Positions 32,669-42,093 are shown, counted from the first letter of the stretch. The stretch: DNA of 64,000 nt from Deltaproteobacteria bacterium (GCA_030603275.1 JAUVYB010000003.1:25832-89831); one strand, 5' to 3'. The notes: generated by a model not told the origin, from the letters alone. Program-made: numbers and translations.

Positions 32669-34020
32669 TATATTGACCTCGGCGCCAAGTCGCTAGGCCC
32701 GGCCATGCTCTTGCCTTGCCACTGCACCTCGGTTAGTCCCAGGCGCTTGAAGATATCATCTACATAGCGCAGGTGGTATTTCTCGTCAAACAGCGGCTCA
32801 AGCTCGGCTTCAGGCAGGGTGGCGGTGACCTCGGCGTCGGCTTTAAGCAGGGTGAGGAAGTTCTTGTTGCCCTTCCAGGCCTTCATGGCGTTGCGCTGCA
32901 CCATCTCGTAGGCCTGCTGCCGGCTCAGGCCCTTGTTTATCAGGGCCAGCATCACCCGCTGGGAGAAGATTAAACCTTTGGTTATATCCAGGTTCCTCTT
33001 CATCTTCCGCGGGTAGACCTGCAGCCCCTTCATTACCGAGGTGAATATACTTAAGGAGTAGTCCAGCACCAGGCAGGCATCGGGCAGTATAATGCGCTCG
33101 GTGGAGGAATGGCTGATATCCCGCTCGTGCCAGAGGGCGATGTTTTCCATAGAGGTTAAAGCGTAGCCCCTCACCAGGCGGGCCAGTCCGCTGATGCGCT
33201 CACAGAGCTCCGGGTTGCGCTTGTGGGGCATGGCCGAAGAGCCGGTCTGTCCGGCGGCAAAGGGTTCCTCCACCTCCCGTGTCTCGGTTTTCTGTAAGCC
33301 CCTGATTTCGGTGGCGAACTTCTCCAGCGAGCCGGCAATTATGGCCAGAGTGGTCACGAACTGGGCGTGGCGGTCGCGCTGCAGGACCTGGTTGGAAACA
33401 GGGGCCGGCGCCAGCCCCAGCCGGGCGCAGGCCTTCTCCTCGACCTCGGGAGACAGGGTGGCGTATGTGCCCACGGCGCCGGAAATCTTGCCCACGGCGA
33501 TGATTTTTTCAGCATCAGCCAGCCTCTGTAGGTTGCGCCTCATCTCCTCCGTCCAGATGGCCAGTTTGAGCCCGAAGGAGATTGGCTCGGCATGGATGCC
33601 GTGGCTGCGCCCTATCATGACGGTATATTTGTGTTTCATGGCCGTCTGCGCCAGCACCGAGATGAGCTCCTTTATATCCTGGCTCAGCAGTTCGGAGGCT
33701 TCGATTAGCTGCAGGCTGAGGGCGGTATCGATGACGTCGGAGGAGGTAAGTCCGAGGTGGATAAAGCGCGATTCCTCGCCCAGGCCCTCGGACACCGAGC
33801 CCAGGAAGGCGGTAACATCGTGGTGGGTCTCTTTTAAAATCTCCTCCATGCGCTTGAGGTTGACCCGTGCCAGCTTTATCTTGGGTATCGCATTGCGGGG
33901 AATAACGCCCAGGTCGGCCCAGGCTTCACAGACGGCAATCTCTACCTGGAGCCACTTGTGGAACTTATTCTCGTCCGCCCAGACTCTTTTCATTCGGGGC
34001 CGGGAGTAGCGCTCAATCAT
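32668..34020 (-). CDS. purB: adenylosuccinate lyase
   Basis: PurB cleaves SAICAR and adenylosuccinate. The 450 aa protein has the fumarase/ASL signature GSSAMPHKRNPE, the HLGLTSSDV segment and the IGRSHGIHAEP segment with the catalytic His. It is coupled to purC. Confidence 0.95.
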   Translation of the reverse strand: MIERYSRPRMKRVWADENKFHKWLQVEIAVCEAWADLGVIPRNAIPKIKLARVNLKRMEEILKETHHDVTAFLGSVSEGLGEESRFIHLGLTSSDVIDTALSLQLIEASELLSQDIKELISVLAQTAMKHKYTVMIGRSHGIHAEPISFGLKLAIWTEEMRRNLQRLADAEKIIAVGKISGAVGTYATLSPEVEEKACARLGLAPAPVSNQVLQRDRHAQFVTTLAIIAGSLEKFATEIRGLQKTETREVEEPFAAGQTGSSAMPHKRNPELCERISGLARLVRGYALTSMENIALWHERDISHSSTERIILPDACLVLDYSLSIFTSVMKGLQVYPRKMKRNLDITKGLIFSQRVMLALINKGLSRQQAYEMVQRNAMKAWKGNKNFLTLLKADAEVTATLPEAELEPLFDEKYHLRYVDDIFKRLGLTEVQWQGKSMAGPSDLAPRSI

Positions 34021-34049
34021 TGTTTTTCTCCTTGAGACTGTTTATCCAT

Positions 34050-34138
34050 GTCAACCTCACCCCCTGTATCCCCCTCTCCACTCTTGGAGAGGGGGAAGAA
34101 AAGCTATACGAAAGGGGCTTCGCCCCTCTCGGACTCCC
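34050..34138. repeat. intergenic palindromic repeat block
   Basis: cctcaccccctgtatccccctctcc, a tctccactcttggaga hairpin, ggggaaga and gaggggcttcgcccctctc. A closely matching block lies at 34610, flanking purE on the other side. Confidence 0.6.
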
Positions 34139-34141
34139 CAA

Positions 34142-34609
34142 TTAAGAACTCTTATCCCCCCGCAACTCGCTTCTGTATTTTTCGTAGGCCTGCCGGATTT
34201 GATCGTGCTTTATGCCCAGAATCTCGGCGGCTAGGTAGGCGGCGTTCTTGGCGCCGGCGGTGCCGATGGCCACGCTGGCTACCGGTATTCCGGCGGGCAT
34301 CTGGACTATGGAGTAGAGGGCATCGACCCCCTTAAGCTCGCTGGAGGCCAGGGGCACCCCGATAACGGGCAGGGTAGTCCAGCTGGCCAGGACGCCGGGC
34401 AGGTGGGCCGCCCCTCCCGCCGCGGCGATGATTACCTCAATCCCCCGCCCCCGCGCCCCCAGGGCGTACTCCCGCGCCTTTTCCGGGGTGCGGTGGGCTG
34501 ATATTACATTAACCTCGTGCTTGATGCCTAGCTGGGTAAGTATCTCCATCGTTGGTTGGAGCGCCTCGGCATCCGATTTGGAACCCATGATTACGGCTAC
34601 TAGTGGCAA
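34142..34609 (-). CDS. purE: 5-(carboxyamino)imidazole ribonucleotide mutase
   Basis: PurE is the N5-CAIR mutase. The 155 aa protein begins with the typical [12 protein letters not shown], has SAHRTPEKA and [14 protein letters not shown]. Length fits class I. No purK is in the window, so it may be of class II or purK lies elsewhere. Both flanks are repeat blocks. Confidence 0.93.
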   Translation of the reverse strand: MPLVAVIMGSKSDAEALQPTMEILTQLGIKHEVNVISAHRTPEKAREYALGARGRGIEVIIAAAGGAAHLPGVLASWTTLPVIGVPLASSELKGVDALYSIVQMPAGIPVASVAIGTAGAKNAAYLAAEILGIKHDQIRQAYEKYRSELRGDKSS

Positions 34610-34744
34610 TCTACCTCACCCCCTGTATCCCCCTCTCCTATCAAGGAGAGGGGGAAGAATATGTAAAGAGAGGCTTCGCCTCTCTAAGACTCTCTCACCT
34701 CTATATGGAAGGGCAGAAGCCCTTTTTACCCCTCCCCAGATAAG
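34610..34744. repeat. intergenic palindromic repeat block
   Basis: ctacctcaccccctgtatccccctctcc with a hairpin ctctcctatcaaggagag, gagaggcttcgcctctc, then cctctatatggaagggcagaagccctttttacccctcccc, the same module as at 15.9 kb. Confidence 0.6.
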
Positions 34745-34745
34745 A

Positions 34746-36029
34746 TTAGCGTCCCTCTTTAATTAAAGCAATATCCTTGCGGTAGTGGCAGCCCTCGAAG
34801 TTTATCCGGCCGATATTGTTATATACCTTCTCTCTGGCCTCGGCTATGGTCTTGCCCCTGCCCACCACGGCGAGCACCCGGCCACCGCTGGTCACCACTT
34901 TCCCCGATTCCAGTCTGGTCCCGGCGTGAAAGACCATGATATCTTTATCCAAATCGTCCAGCCCGCTGATGGGAAAGCCGGTTTTATAGCTTGCGGGGTA
35001 GCCGCCCGAGGCCATTACCACCCCCACGCAGGCGTCCCGGCTCCACTCCACCTTGAGATTACCCAGCTTATTATCATTCACCGCCAGCATAATATCAACC
35101 AGGTCGGTCTGGAGCAGGGGCAGGGTAACCTGGGCCTCCGGGTCGCCGAAGCGGGCGTTAAACTCCAACACCCTGGGATTACTATCAGAAATCATCAGTC
35201 CCCCGTAGAGGACGCCCCGGTAGGCTCGGCCTTCGTCGTGCATCGCCTTTACCGTCGGCTCCATGATTTTCTCTTTTACCGTTTTGGCCAGGGCGGCGCT
35301 CAGGAACGGCGGCGGGCTGTAACTGCCCATGCCGCCGGTATTGGGCCCCCGGTCGCCGTCGAAGGCCGGTTTGTAGTCACAGGCGGAGGTCATCGGGATT
35401 ATGGTTTGGCCGTCGGTGAAGGCGAAGGTGCTCATCTCTCTGCCGGATAGATACTCCTCGATGATTACCCGGTCACCGGCGGCGCCGAAGGCTTTTGTCT
35501 CCATTATCAGGGCGAGGGCTTCGAGGGCTTTGGGGACGGAGTCGGCCAGAATCACCCCCTTGCCCGCCGCCAGCCCGTCGGCTTTGACTACGATAGGGGG
35601 CTTCTGTTGCTTGACATAATCTAAGGCTTTATTGTAGTCGGAGAAGCTGGCGCTTTTAGCGCAGGGGATATTATATTTCTGCATCAGCTCCTTGGCGAAG
35701 ACCTTGCTCGATTCTATCTCGGTAGCCTGCTTTGTGGGGCCGAAAATCTGCAGGCCCCGGATGAGGAACTGGTCGGCGATGCCCTCGGCCAGGGGCGTCT
35801 CCGGCCCGACCACGGTCAGGTCGATGTTCTTTTCCGAGGCTATTTTAGCTAGCGCCTCTATATCGTCGGGCTTGATATCCAGGTTCCGGGCAATATGGGC
35901 CGTGCCGGCGTTACCCGGAGCCACGTAGATTTCATTGACTTTGGGGCTCTGGGCGAGCTTCCAGACCAGTGTATGCTCTCTGCCCCCACCCCCTATAACC
36001 AGTATCTTTATTCTACCCACCCCCCTCAA
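34746..36029 (-). CDS. purD: phosphoribosylamine-glycine ligase
   Basis: PurD makes GAR. This ATP-grasp enzyme (427 aa) has ILVIGGGGREHTLVWKL at the N-terminus, PGNAGT, VKADGLAAGKGV, and the NARFGDPE metal motif. The start is TTG at 36029 overlapping the upstream TPR gene by 17 bp; a GTG three codons in (36020) is equally likely. Confidence 0.94.
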   Translation of the reverse strand: MRGVGRIKILVIGGGGREHTLVWKLAQSPKVNEIYVAPGNAGTAHIARNLDIKPDDIEALAKIASEKNIDLTVVGPETPLAEGIADQFLIRGLQIFGPTKQATEIESSKVFAKELMQKYNIPCAKSASFSDYNKALDYVKQQKPPIVVKADGLAAGKGVILADSVPKALEALALIMETKAFGAAGDRVIIEEYLSGREMSTFAFTDGQTIIPMTSACDYKPAFDGDRGPNTGGMGSYSPPPFLSAALAKTVKEKIMEPTVKAMHDEGRAYRGVLYGGLMISDSNPRVLEFNARFGDPEAQVTLPLLQTDLVDIMLAVNDNKLGNLKVEWSRDACVGVVMASGGYPASYKTGFPISGLDDLDKDIMVFHAGTRLESGKVVTSGGRVLAVVGRGKTIAEAREKVYNNIGRINFEGCHYRKDIALIKEGR

Positions 36030-37245
36030 ACTTTCCTTTGGTTAGCTCCCTAATCTTCTGCTCTACGACCTCAATGTCTTCAGGTTCGCTAATATTCCTT
36101 CTTGCCCATTTGAAATCTTTTAGGGCCTTTTTATACTGACCTTGTGCTTGATAAGCGAGGCCTCGATTAAAATAAATGTCTACAATAAACGCGGGTTTTA
36201 ATTTAATTGCTTTATCGTAGTCTGATATAGCTTTTTCGCACTCACCCTTCTCACTATAGGACGTACCCCTGTTGTAAATAGCTTTTGCGTAGTTCTCGTT
36301 TAGCTCTATAGCCTTTGTGCAGTCACTTATGGTCTTATCTACGTTGCCTAAATTATCATGTGTTATAGACCTATTGAAATAGTATTTGGCATTCTCGGGG
36401 TAAAGTTCAATCGCTTTGTTGAAATCTTTAATAGATTTCTCAAAATCACCAAGCTCGGCATAGACTACACCTCTTTTATCGTAAGCCTCGGCTAATGTAG
36501 GTTCCAGTTCAATTGATTTCGAGTAGTCTTCTATAGCCTTCTCAAATTGCATTATATCATCGTATGAGTCCCCCCTAACTACATATGCCACAGAGTCTTT
36601 TGGCTTCATTTTGATATGTTTAGCAAACTCAATGATTGCCTCTTCATTCCTGCCTCTTGAAGCTAACGCCAATCCCTTTTCAAGCTGATCTGAAGCAGGT
36701 GGGGTTATTGGCGTAACCTTATTAGCCTTAAGGTCTATCCGCCAAGAAGTAAACCTCCTCGGCCCAACATGTCCTATTCCCGTTGTTAGCTTAAATGGTC
36801 CGCTACTCTTGTAGTCAGCAGGTGTTTGATAATAATATCCAAATTCATAAACATATGGCTTAAGTTTCTTATATCGCCAACCCCAAAAACCGATGTCATT
36901 TTCGTTATGGATAGACCACTTTTCTTTCCAATCTTCAACCAACTTGCCCCACCAGGTTTGTTCGAGTAATATTCTTTCAGCTTCTAGCTCATTATCGATA
37001 GGTGACACGCCTTCTCGCGTCTCCAGTTCGCGGAGTTCAACCATCATGCGCCTATAAGTCTCCAAACGAGTAGACAAGTGGGCAGGAGGCGCAATTATGC
37101 CAATGTTAGCAGCTATTATTAGTGCTTTATCTCGCTCGTCTAAACCCTCAAACACCTTCCCAATCTTGGCTAGCCATTCTTGCTTCTCTGCGTCTGCCTG
37201 TTTGTAAATCTCTTTTATCTTTTTAAGTATTTCAGCGTTTTCCAT
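36013..37245 (-). CDS. tetratricopeptide-repeat protein, AT-rich
   Basis: About 410 aa. The first 170 residues are an unrecognised, helical domain (DERDKALIIAANIGIIAPPAH ...); then at least six TPR units follow with the typical 'A..DY.KAIEL.P..A.AY..RG' rhythm. TPRs mediate protein contacts. The start was moved to the ATG at 37243-37245 behind GGAGGA. Third positions are clearly more AT-rich than in the flanking purD and guaA, suggesting later insertion into the pur/gua cluster. Confidence 0.8.
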   Translation of the reverse strand: MENAEILKKIKEIYKQADAEKQEWLAKIGKVFEGLDERDKALIIAANIGIIAPPAHLSTRLETYRRMMVELRELETREGVSPIDNELEAERILLEQTWWGKLVEDWKEKWSIHNENDIGFWGWRYKKLKPYVYEFGYYYQTPADYKSSGPFKLTTGIGHVGPRRFTSWRIDLKANKVTPITPPASDQLEKGLALASRGRNEEAIIEFAKHIKMKPKDSVAYVVRGDSYDDIMQFEKAIEDYSKSIELEPTLAEAYDKRGVVYAELGDFEKSIKDFNKAIELYPENAKYYFNRSITHDNLGNVDKTISDCTKAIELNENYAKAIYNRGTSYSEKGECEKAISDYDKAIKLKPAFIVDIYFNRGLAYQAQGQYKKALKDFKWARRNISEPEDIEVVEQKIRELTKGKFEGGG

Positions 37246-37355
37246 TTTTGTGATTCCTCCTCCCTCACCCCCACTCTCAGGTTTACATAACACTAGAAAC
37301 AATTTCTCCTATCTAACTAGCTTTGAATTGTTCCCTGATTTTTTATATCTTCGTT

Positions 37356-39047
37356 TTATTCCCACTCAATCGTGGACGGAGGCTTGGAGGTTATATCGTA
37401 GACGACGCGGTTTACTTCCGGGACTTCGTTGACTATCCGGTTGGAGATGCGGGCCAGGACATCGTAGGGGAGGCGGGACCAGTCGGCGGTCATGGCGTCG
37501 TCGCTGGTGACGGCGCGCACCGCCACCAGGTAGCCGTAGGTTCTAAAGTCCCCCATCACCCCCACGCTGCGGACATCGGTAAGTATGGCAAAGCTCTGCC
37601 AGAGCTGGCGGTAGAGCTTTGCTTTCTTAATCTCGCTCATCACCACCCAGTCGGCCGCCCGCAGTATCTCCAGCTTCTCTTTAGTCACCTCGCCGATGAT
37701 GCGGATAGCCAGCCCCGGGCCGGGGAAAGGCTGCCGCCAGACCATCTCTTCGGGCAGGCCCAGCTCCAGCCCCACCTGGCGCACCTCGTCCTTGAACAGG
37801 TAGCGCAGCGGCTCCAGCAGCTTTAGCGTCATCCTGGCCGGCAGCCCGCCCACATTATGATGGGACTTTATCTTGGCGGCGGCGGTGCTTCCCGAAGAGG
37901 CGCTCTCGATGACATCGGGATAGAGCGTCCCCTGGGCCAGGAAATCCACCTTGCCGATTTTCTTAGCTTCATCCTCAAATACGTTGATAAACTCCTCGCC
38001 GATAATCTTCCTCTTGGTCTCGGGGTCGGTCACCCCTTTCAAACGGTCGAGGAAGCGCTCGCTGGCGTCGACGTAGACGATATTCATGCCCATATTGAGG
38101 CGGAAGGTATTGAAGGTTCTTTCCACCTCCTCGCGGCGCAGCATGCCGTGGTTGACGAAGATGCAGGTAATCTGGTCGCCGATAGCCCGGTAAATGACAG
38201 TGGACACCACCGATGAGTCAACCCCGCCCGATAGGGCGCTGATTACCTTGCCCTTACCCACCTCTTTATGGATTTTGGTAAGACTATCGGTGATGAAGTT
38301 GCCCATCGTCCAGTTGCCCTGGCAGCCGCATATGCGGTAGACGAAATTCTTTAAAATAGTCTTGCCTTCGGGGGTGTGGACTACCTCGGGGTGAAACTGG
38401 AGGCCGAAGATATTCTTATCGTTGCCGATAGCGGCGAAGGGCGAGTTATCGGTATTAGCCATCACGTTAAAATCGGGCGGCATCGCTTCAATTTTGTCGC
38501 CGTGGCTCATCCACACCGGCGTAGACTGGGGCACGTTGGCGAAGAGGGGCGACTCCATCCCGCCCAGGTGAAGCAGGGCGTGCCCGTACTCGCGCTTGGT
38601 CCCCGGTGCCACCTGTCCGCCCATCTGGTGTGTGATGACCTGCATCCCGTAGCATATGCCCAGCACAGGCAGGTGGCTCTCGTAGATATAGGACGGCGCC
38701 ATGGGGGCGTTGGCTTCGTAGACGCTGCCCGGCCCACCGGAAAGGATAAACCCCTTGGGATTCAGGGGCGCTATCTTCTCCCAGGGGGTATCGGGGGAGA
38801 CCAGTTCGCAGTATACCTGGCACTCGCGCACCCTGCGGGCGATGAGCAGGCTGTACTGCGAACCGAAGTCAAAAACGATGATAGCCTCGTGCTCGCCGCT
38901 GGGGACGGCTTCTCTAGCCGCTGCCGGTTGCTCACCGCTTATCTCTTTAGCGATTTCCAGGTAGGTGGAGACTTCGATATCGCCGCTGGTAGCCACACGG
39001 CGGCTGGCTTTCGGGGATGGTTTTGATTTTGCTTTGCCCTTGGCCAT
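37356..39047 (-). CDS. guaA: GMP synthase (glutamine-hydrolysing)
   Basis: GuaA converts XMP to GMP. It contains the class I glutamine amidotransferase (Cys in [15 protein letters not shown] with His/Glu), the PP-loop SGGVDSSV, and the C-terminal dimerisation domain ending KPPSTIEWE. The N-terminus has about 55 extra residues (lysine/serine-rich [17 protein letters not shown]) before the normal [11 protein letters not shown]. Start chosen at MAKG; a GTG 24 bp upstream is possible. Confidence 0.93.
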   Translation of the reverse strand: MAKGKAKSKPSPKASRRVATSGDIEVSTYLEIAKEISGEQPAAAREAVPSGEHEAIIVFDFGSQYSLLIARRVRECQVYCELVSPDTPWEKIAPLNPKGFILSGGPGSVYEANAPMAPSYIYESHLPVLGICYGMQVITHQMGGQVAPGTKREYGHALLHLGGMESPLFANVPQSTPVWMSHGDKIEAMPPDFNVMANTDNSPFAAIGNDKNIFGLQFHPEVVHTPEGKTILKNFVYRICGCQGNWTMGNFITDSLTKIHKEVGKGKVISALSGGVDSSVVSTVIYRAIGDQITCIFVNHGMLRREEVERTFNTFRLNMGMNIVYVDASERFLDRLKGVTDPETKRKIIGEEFINVFEDEAKKIGKVDFLAQGTLYPDVIESASSGSTAAAKIKSHHNVGGLPARMTLKLLEPLRYLFKDEVRQVGLELGLPEEMVWRQPFPGPGLAIRIIGEVTKEKLEILRAADWVVMSEIKKAKLYRQLWQSFAILTDVRSVGVMGDFRTYGYLVAVRAVTSDDAMTADWSRLPYDVLARISNRIVNEVPEVNRVVYDITSKPPSTIEWE

Positions 39048-39102
39048 TTTGTATTGAAAATAGATTACCACTATGCCGGGTGGTTGTCAAAGGATTTATA
39101 GC

Positions 39103-39131
39103 TTGCCAGCCGGGCCGATAGGGAATATAAT
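39103..39131 (+). promoter_or_regulatory. promoter of the Lrp-type domain gene, predicting a leaderless mRNA
   Basis: TTGCCA (39103-39108), 17-bp spacer, TATAAT (39126-39131). The predicted start is about 39138, two bases from the ATG at 39140. No Shine-Dalgarno precedes the ATG. Confidence 0.7.
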
Positions 39132-39139
39132 ATTGATAT

Positions 39140-39373
39140 ATGATAAAGGGCTATCTTCTCATCAAGCTGGTTCCCGGTCTGGAGTCCAGCGCTTTGTCCC
39201 AGATTCGCGCCATTCCCGGCGTCACCGATTTGAACCTGGTTTTCGGGGGCTGGGATGCCATCGCCACTGCTGAATCCAAGAGCCTCTTTGAGCTGTCCCG
39301 GATAATCATCAGCGAAGTGCGCAGTGTTCAGGGCGTTCAGGATACGTCTACGCTGGTGCAGGGCGAACTTTAG
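39140..39373 (+). CDS. stand-alone Lrp/AsnC effector-binding (RAM) domain
   Basis: The 77 aa protein is just a RAM domain (KGYLLIKLVPGLESSAL, GVTDLNLVFGGWDAIATAE) with no HTH. Such free RAM domains bind small ligands, often amino acids, and may modulate partners. It is monocistronic: an intrinsic terminator follows. Confidence 0.82.
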   Translation: MIKGYLLIKLVPGLESSALSQIRAIPGVTDLNLVFGGWDAIATAESKSLFELSRIIISEVRSVQGVQDTSTLVQGEL

Positions 39374-39401
39374 GCGGCTTTTTGGCCGGATAGGGACAGG
39401 G

Positions 39402-39426
39402 CCAGCGTGACCGCTGGTTCGTTTTT
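39402..39426 (+). terminator. intrinsic terminator
   Basis: CCAGCG-tgac-CGCTGG (39402-39417) followed by ttcgttttt. A clean Rho-independent terminator for the gene at 39140. Confidence 0.8.
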
Positions 39427-39464
39427 ATTTATGGCTAATATTACTAATATCACTCGTACTGGCA

Positions 39465-39518
39465 TTGATTTTTTCTAATGTCTTGTTGTATTATCAAACC
39501 TACAATCGGGCAATCGGG
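39465..39518 (+). promoter_or_regulatory. promoter and tandem repeat before the CBS gene
   Basis: TTGATT (39465-39470), 18-bp spacer, TATTAT (39489-39494). At the expected start, CAATCGGG occurs twice in tandem (39503-39510, 39511-39518). Confidence 0.5.
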
Positions 39519-39537
39519 GTGCTAAAAGGAGGGCAAA

Positions 39538-40179
39538 ATGAATGTTCGTGATATCATGACCACCAATGTAGTCACTATTCCCAGCAATACCAGCCTTGCT
39601 GATGCCAAGCGGATAATGGAGGCGCACCGCATCCGCCGGCTGCCGGTGGTGGACAAGGGAAAGCTGGTTGGTATTGTGACCGAACACAGGTTGGAAAGCG
39701 TGTCTCCATCTAAAGCCACCTCTCTCAGTGTCTGGGAGCTGAGCTACCTTCTGGAGAAGACCACGGTGAAGGAAATTATGGAGCGGGACGTGATAACCTG
39801 CTCGCCGGATATGAGTGCTGAGGAGTCACTAGCTGTGGCCCAAGGTAACAAAGTGGGGGCACTGGTGGTGGTTGAAGATGGCAGGGTGGTTGGCATATCC
39901 ACCACCAATGACTTCTTCTACAAGATTGTCAATCCCATTCTCGGTATAGGTGAGCCTGGCAGCCGCATTGAGGTTACTGGCGGTGGTGAGGGTAAGGCGC
40001 TGGAAGAAATAATCTCTACGGTAAATAAGCTCGGGTTGGAGATTACCACCGTCCACATCGAGCAGTTACCTGGGGCGAAAGTAAAGGATGTCTGTGTTCA
40101 TGTTAATAATGGAGATATCAAGAAGCTTGTTGCTGAGCTGAAGGCTAAGGGATACAAGTTAAGCGTCAGGCGGCGCTAG
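39538..40179 (+). CDS. CBS-pair protein with C-terminal ACT-like domain
   Basis: The 213 aa protein has two CBS motifs (MNVRDIMTTNVVTIPSN and VKEIMERDVITCSPDMSAEE), which bind adenosyl compounds, then an ACT-like fold (AcuB-like; LEEIISTVNKLGLEITTVHIE). Probably a cytoplasmic metabolic sensor. Strong GGAGG before the ATG. Confidence 0.85.
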   Translation: MNVRDIMTTNVVTIPSNTSLADAKRIMEAHRIRRLPVVDKGKLVGIVTEHRLESVSPSKATSLSVWELSYLLEKTTVKEIMERDVITCSPDMSAEESLAVAQGNKVGALVVVEDGRVVGISTTNDFFYKIVNPILGIGEPGSRIEVTGGGEGKALEEIISTVNKLGLEITTVHIEQLPGAKVKDVCVHVNNGDIKKLVAELKAKGYKLSVRRR

Positions 40180-40189
40180 GCCTGGTAGT

Positions 40190-40675
40190 TTAAAGAGCCG
40201 CCAGCTTCTCCTTTAGTTCGGAGAGCTGCCTTAAGTGTGATTTTTCCTCGGCGATTATATTATCTACCGTCGCCTGCGCCCTCTGGGGCATTAGCTCTTT
40301 CATCTCGTAGTAAAATAGTATCGAGTCCTTTTCAGCCCGGATAGCCAGTTCCAGGGCGGCGGTATCGCTCTCGGCCTGGGCCGCCATTTCGCTGGTGACC
40401 AGGTCGTCGCTGAAAACAGCGCTGTCAACCAGCGCCCTGAGATAGGCGGTATACTGCCCGCTCTCATCGGTGGGAACCTGGAATTTATCGGCTCCCTCCA
40501 GCATAGCCTTAAAGGCCTCGACGTGGCCCCGCTCCATATCTGCCAGGTAGTTAAAGACCTCGCGGGCGGCTTCGTTCTGGGTTGACTTGGCCATGACATC
40601 GTAGAAGACAATACCCCGCTCCTCAATCCCGATGGCGATATTAATCAGCTCACTGCCGGAAAAAGAGATTGACAT
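40190..40675 (-). CDS. ferritin-like / rubrerythrin-type di-iron protein
   Basis: The 161 aa four-helix protein has two ExxH-type helices (GIEERGIVFYDVM, DMERGHVEAF, RAEKDSILFYYEM, EEKSHLRQLSEL) typical of rubrerythrin N-domains. No rubredoxin centre. Probable peroxide reductase or iron handling, last gene of the defence cluster. Confidence 0.85.
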   Translation of the reverse strand: MSISFSGSELINIAIGIEERGIVFYDVMAKSTQNEAAREVFNYLADMERGHVEAFKAMLEGADKFQVPTDESGQYTAYLRALVDSAVFSDDLVTSEMAAQAESDTAALELAIRAEKDSILFYYEMKELMPQRAQATVDNIIAEEKSHLRQLSELKEKLAAL

Positions 40676-40710
40676 TTGGTCGTTGCCCCCCTTCTTAAAT
40701 ATAGGTCAGG

Positions 40711-41550
40711 CTACTTTTCTTCTTCTTTAAGCAGGTCGGTAAATACGTCGGTGTGGTAGATTTCGTGGTCCCTTATGCGAATCAGCAGTGCTTTAAGGCC
40801 GGGGTCTTTTACCTTCTTGGCGGCTTTGTCGTAGGCCTCGGCCACTTTCTTCTCTATCTTGATGTCGGCCCGCAGCATATCGGCGGTCTTCTTGGAGCGG
40901 TCGACTTCGGAATGCTCGATTCGGGGGCGGCTGCCGCCGTCGATTATCTCCTCGGCCAGCCAGCCCAGGTGCTGCATCTCGTTGATGGCCTGGTCTTCCA
41001 GCTCCTTCCTGGCCTCGGCATTGGGCGATAGGTATGATTGAAGCAGGTACTGGAGGATGACGGTGTACTCGTGCTCGATGCCCCAGTTAAGCACCTCGGT
41101 GACCTCGTCCTTTTTGTCACCCCGGTGGTCGGTAGACCCCTCCTTCCTGGCTTTATCCACGAAATGGACGAAATCACCCCGGTGGGACTCTTCGTCGGAG
41201 AGGATACGCTTGAGCAGCCTTTTTATCTTGGGGTCGTCGATAACCTTGATGTGCTCCTTGTAGAGCTTAATGGCGTCGTCTTCCTGCAGTATGTCGTTGC
41301 TCATCCAGTCCGGCACCGCCTTACCCCCCGTCCGCATCACCCCCCGTTCCAGGCTGGGGGTGCCGCCCAGCTCGACGATTGTCTCGGCCAGCCAGTCCAG
41401 GTGGCGCATCTCCTCCCGGGCCATAGCCTCAATCTCGCAGGACATCTCGCCCTCGCCTATGGCGTAGGCGTGGCTCAGGTACTGGATGATGGCGGCGTGC
41501 TCCCCCTCGATGTCCTGGTTAAGCATCTCGATGATTTTCTGCTTGTCCAT
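40711..41550 (-). CDS. tandem ferritin-like protein
   Basis: 279 aa with two ferritin-like domains. The first (residues 1-140) has EGEHAAIIQYLSHAYA and MAREEMRHLDWLAE; the second (145-279) repeats this as EHEYTVILQYLLQSYL and INEMQHLGWLAEEI. An internal duplication is obvious. Likely di-iron in each half. Behind GGGAG with ATG. Confidence 0.85.
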   Translation of the reverse strand: MDKQKIIEMLNQDIEGEHAAIIQYLSHAYAIGEGEMSCEIEAMAREEMRHLDWLAETIVELGGTPSLERGVMRTGGKAVPDWMSNDILQEDDAIKLYKEHIKVIDDPKIKRLLKRILSDEESHRGDFVHFVDKARKEGSTDHRGDKKDEVTEVLNWGIEHEYTVILQYLLQSYLSPNAEARKELEDQAINEMQHLGWLAEEIIDGGSRPRIEHSEVDRSKKTADMLRADIKIEKKVAEAYDKAAKKVKDPGLKALLIRIRDHEIYHTDVFTDLLKEEEK

Positions 41551-41566
41551 GGCTCCCTCCGCTTAA

Positions 41567-41839
41567 TTATTTCTGTCGGAAGTATGACCTGGTCATCCGT
41601 ACAATCCACCCCCAGTGCAGGATGACATGTACCAATACTATAACCACCAGGGCGACGGCTGTCCAGTCATGGAGGACAATCCAGCTATCTCTTGGCCAGA
41701 TAAAGGTGCTGTCAGCGCCTCTGCCCCCCATATAGCCCCGCGGCAGCACCACCCACAGGATAAAGCCGGTTATCCCCTGGAACAGGGCAAACACCGCCAT
41801 AATGAAGGCTAAGAGATAGTTCCTGGTCGCCTTTCTCAT
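41567..41839 (-). CDS. DUF4405-type membrane protein (cytochrome b-like)
   Basis: The 90 aa protein has two membrane helices (LLAFIMAVFALFQGITGFILW; VALVVIVLVHVILHWGWIV) and histidines in LHDW and VHVILHW that could ligate heme. DUF4405 proteins resemble the cytochrome b561 fold. Adjacent ferritin-like genes suggest redox duty. Confidence 0.72.
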   Translation of the reverse strand: MRKATRNYLLAFIMAVFALFQGITGFILWVVLPRGYMGGRGADSTFIWPRDSWIVLHDWTAVALVVIVLVHVILHWGWIVRMTRSYFRQK

Positions 41840-41859
41840 TCATTATCTCTATTCAGTAT

Positions 41860-42093
41860 TCAAGCGGGCAGGCTGTCGGCCAGCTCACCGCCCTTGGCTG
41901 ACAGCTCGTACTGCTCGCCCTTTTGACTGACCAGGCCGGCCTGGGCCAGCTCACGCAGCCCGCTCCTCACCCGGAACAGGGGCAGGCCGGCGCTCTGGGA
42001 AACCTCTTCCGCCGAACCAGCCGTGGCTTTAAGGGCACGGAGCATCTTGGCCCCGGACACAGTCGGTTTACCGTCAGGGCTAATGCAAGCCAT
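41860..42093 (-). CDS. small winged-helix-like protein
   Basis: 77 aa with LRALKATAGSAEEVSQSAG and FRVRSGLRELAQAGLVSQKGEQYELSAKG, the pattern of a winged helix. Could be a local regulator of the oxidative-defence cluster. No specific family identified. Confidence 0.65.
   Translation of the reverse strand: MACISPDGKPTVSGAKMLRALKATAGSAEEVSQSAGLPLFRVRSGLRELAQAGLVSQKGEQYELSAKGGELADSLPA

Noticed and set aside
1-34744. The repeated intergenic palindromes as CRISPR arrays
   Set aside because: Units vary in length and order, are not evenly spaced and have no unique spacers; no cas gene is present.
37857-39026. Plus-strand ORFs opposite guaA
   Set aside because: Shadow frames of GuaA, which has full motif support.
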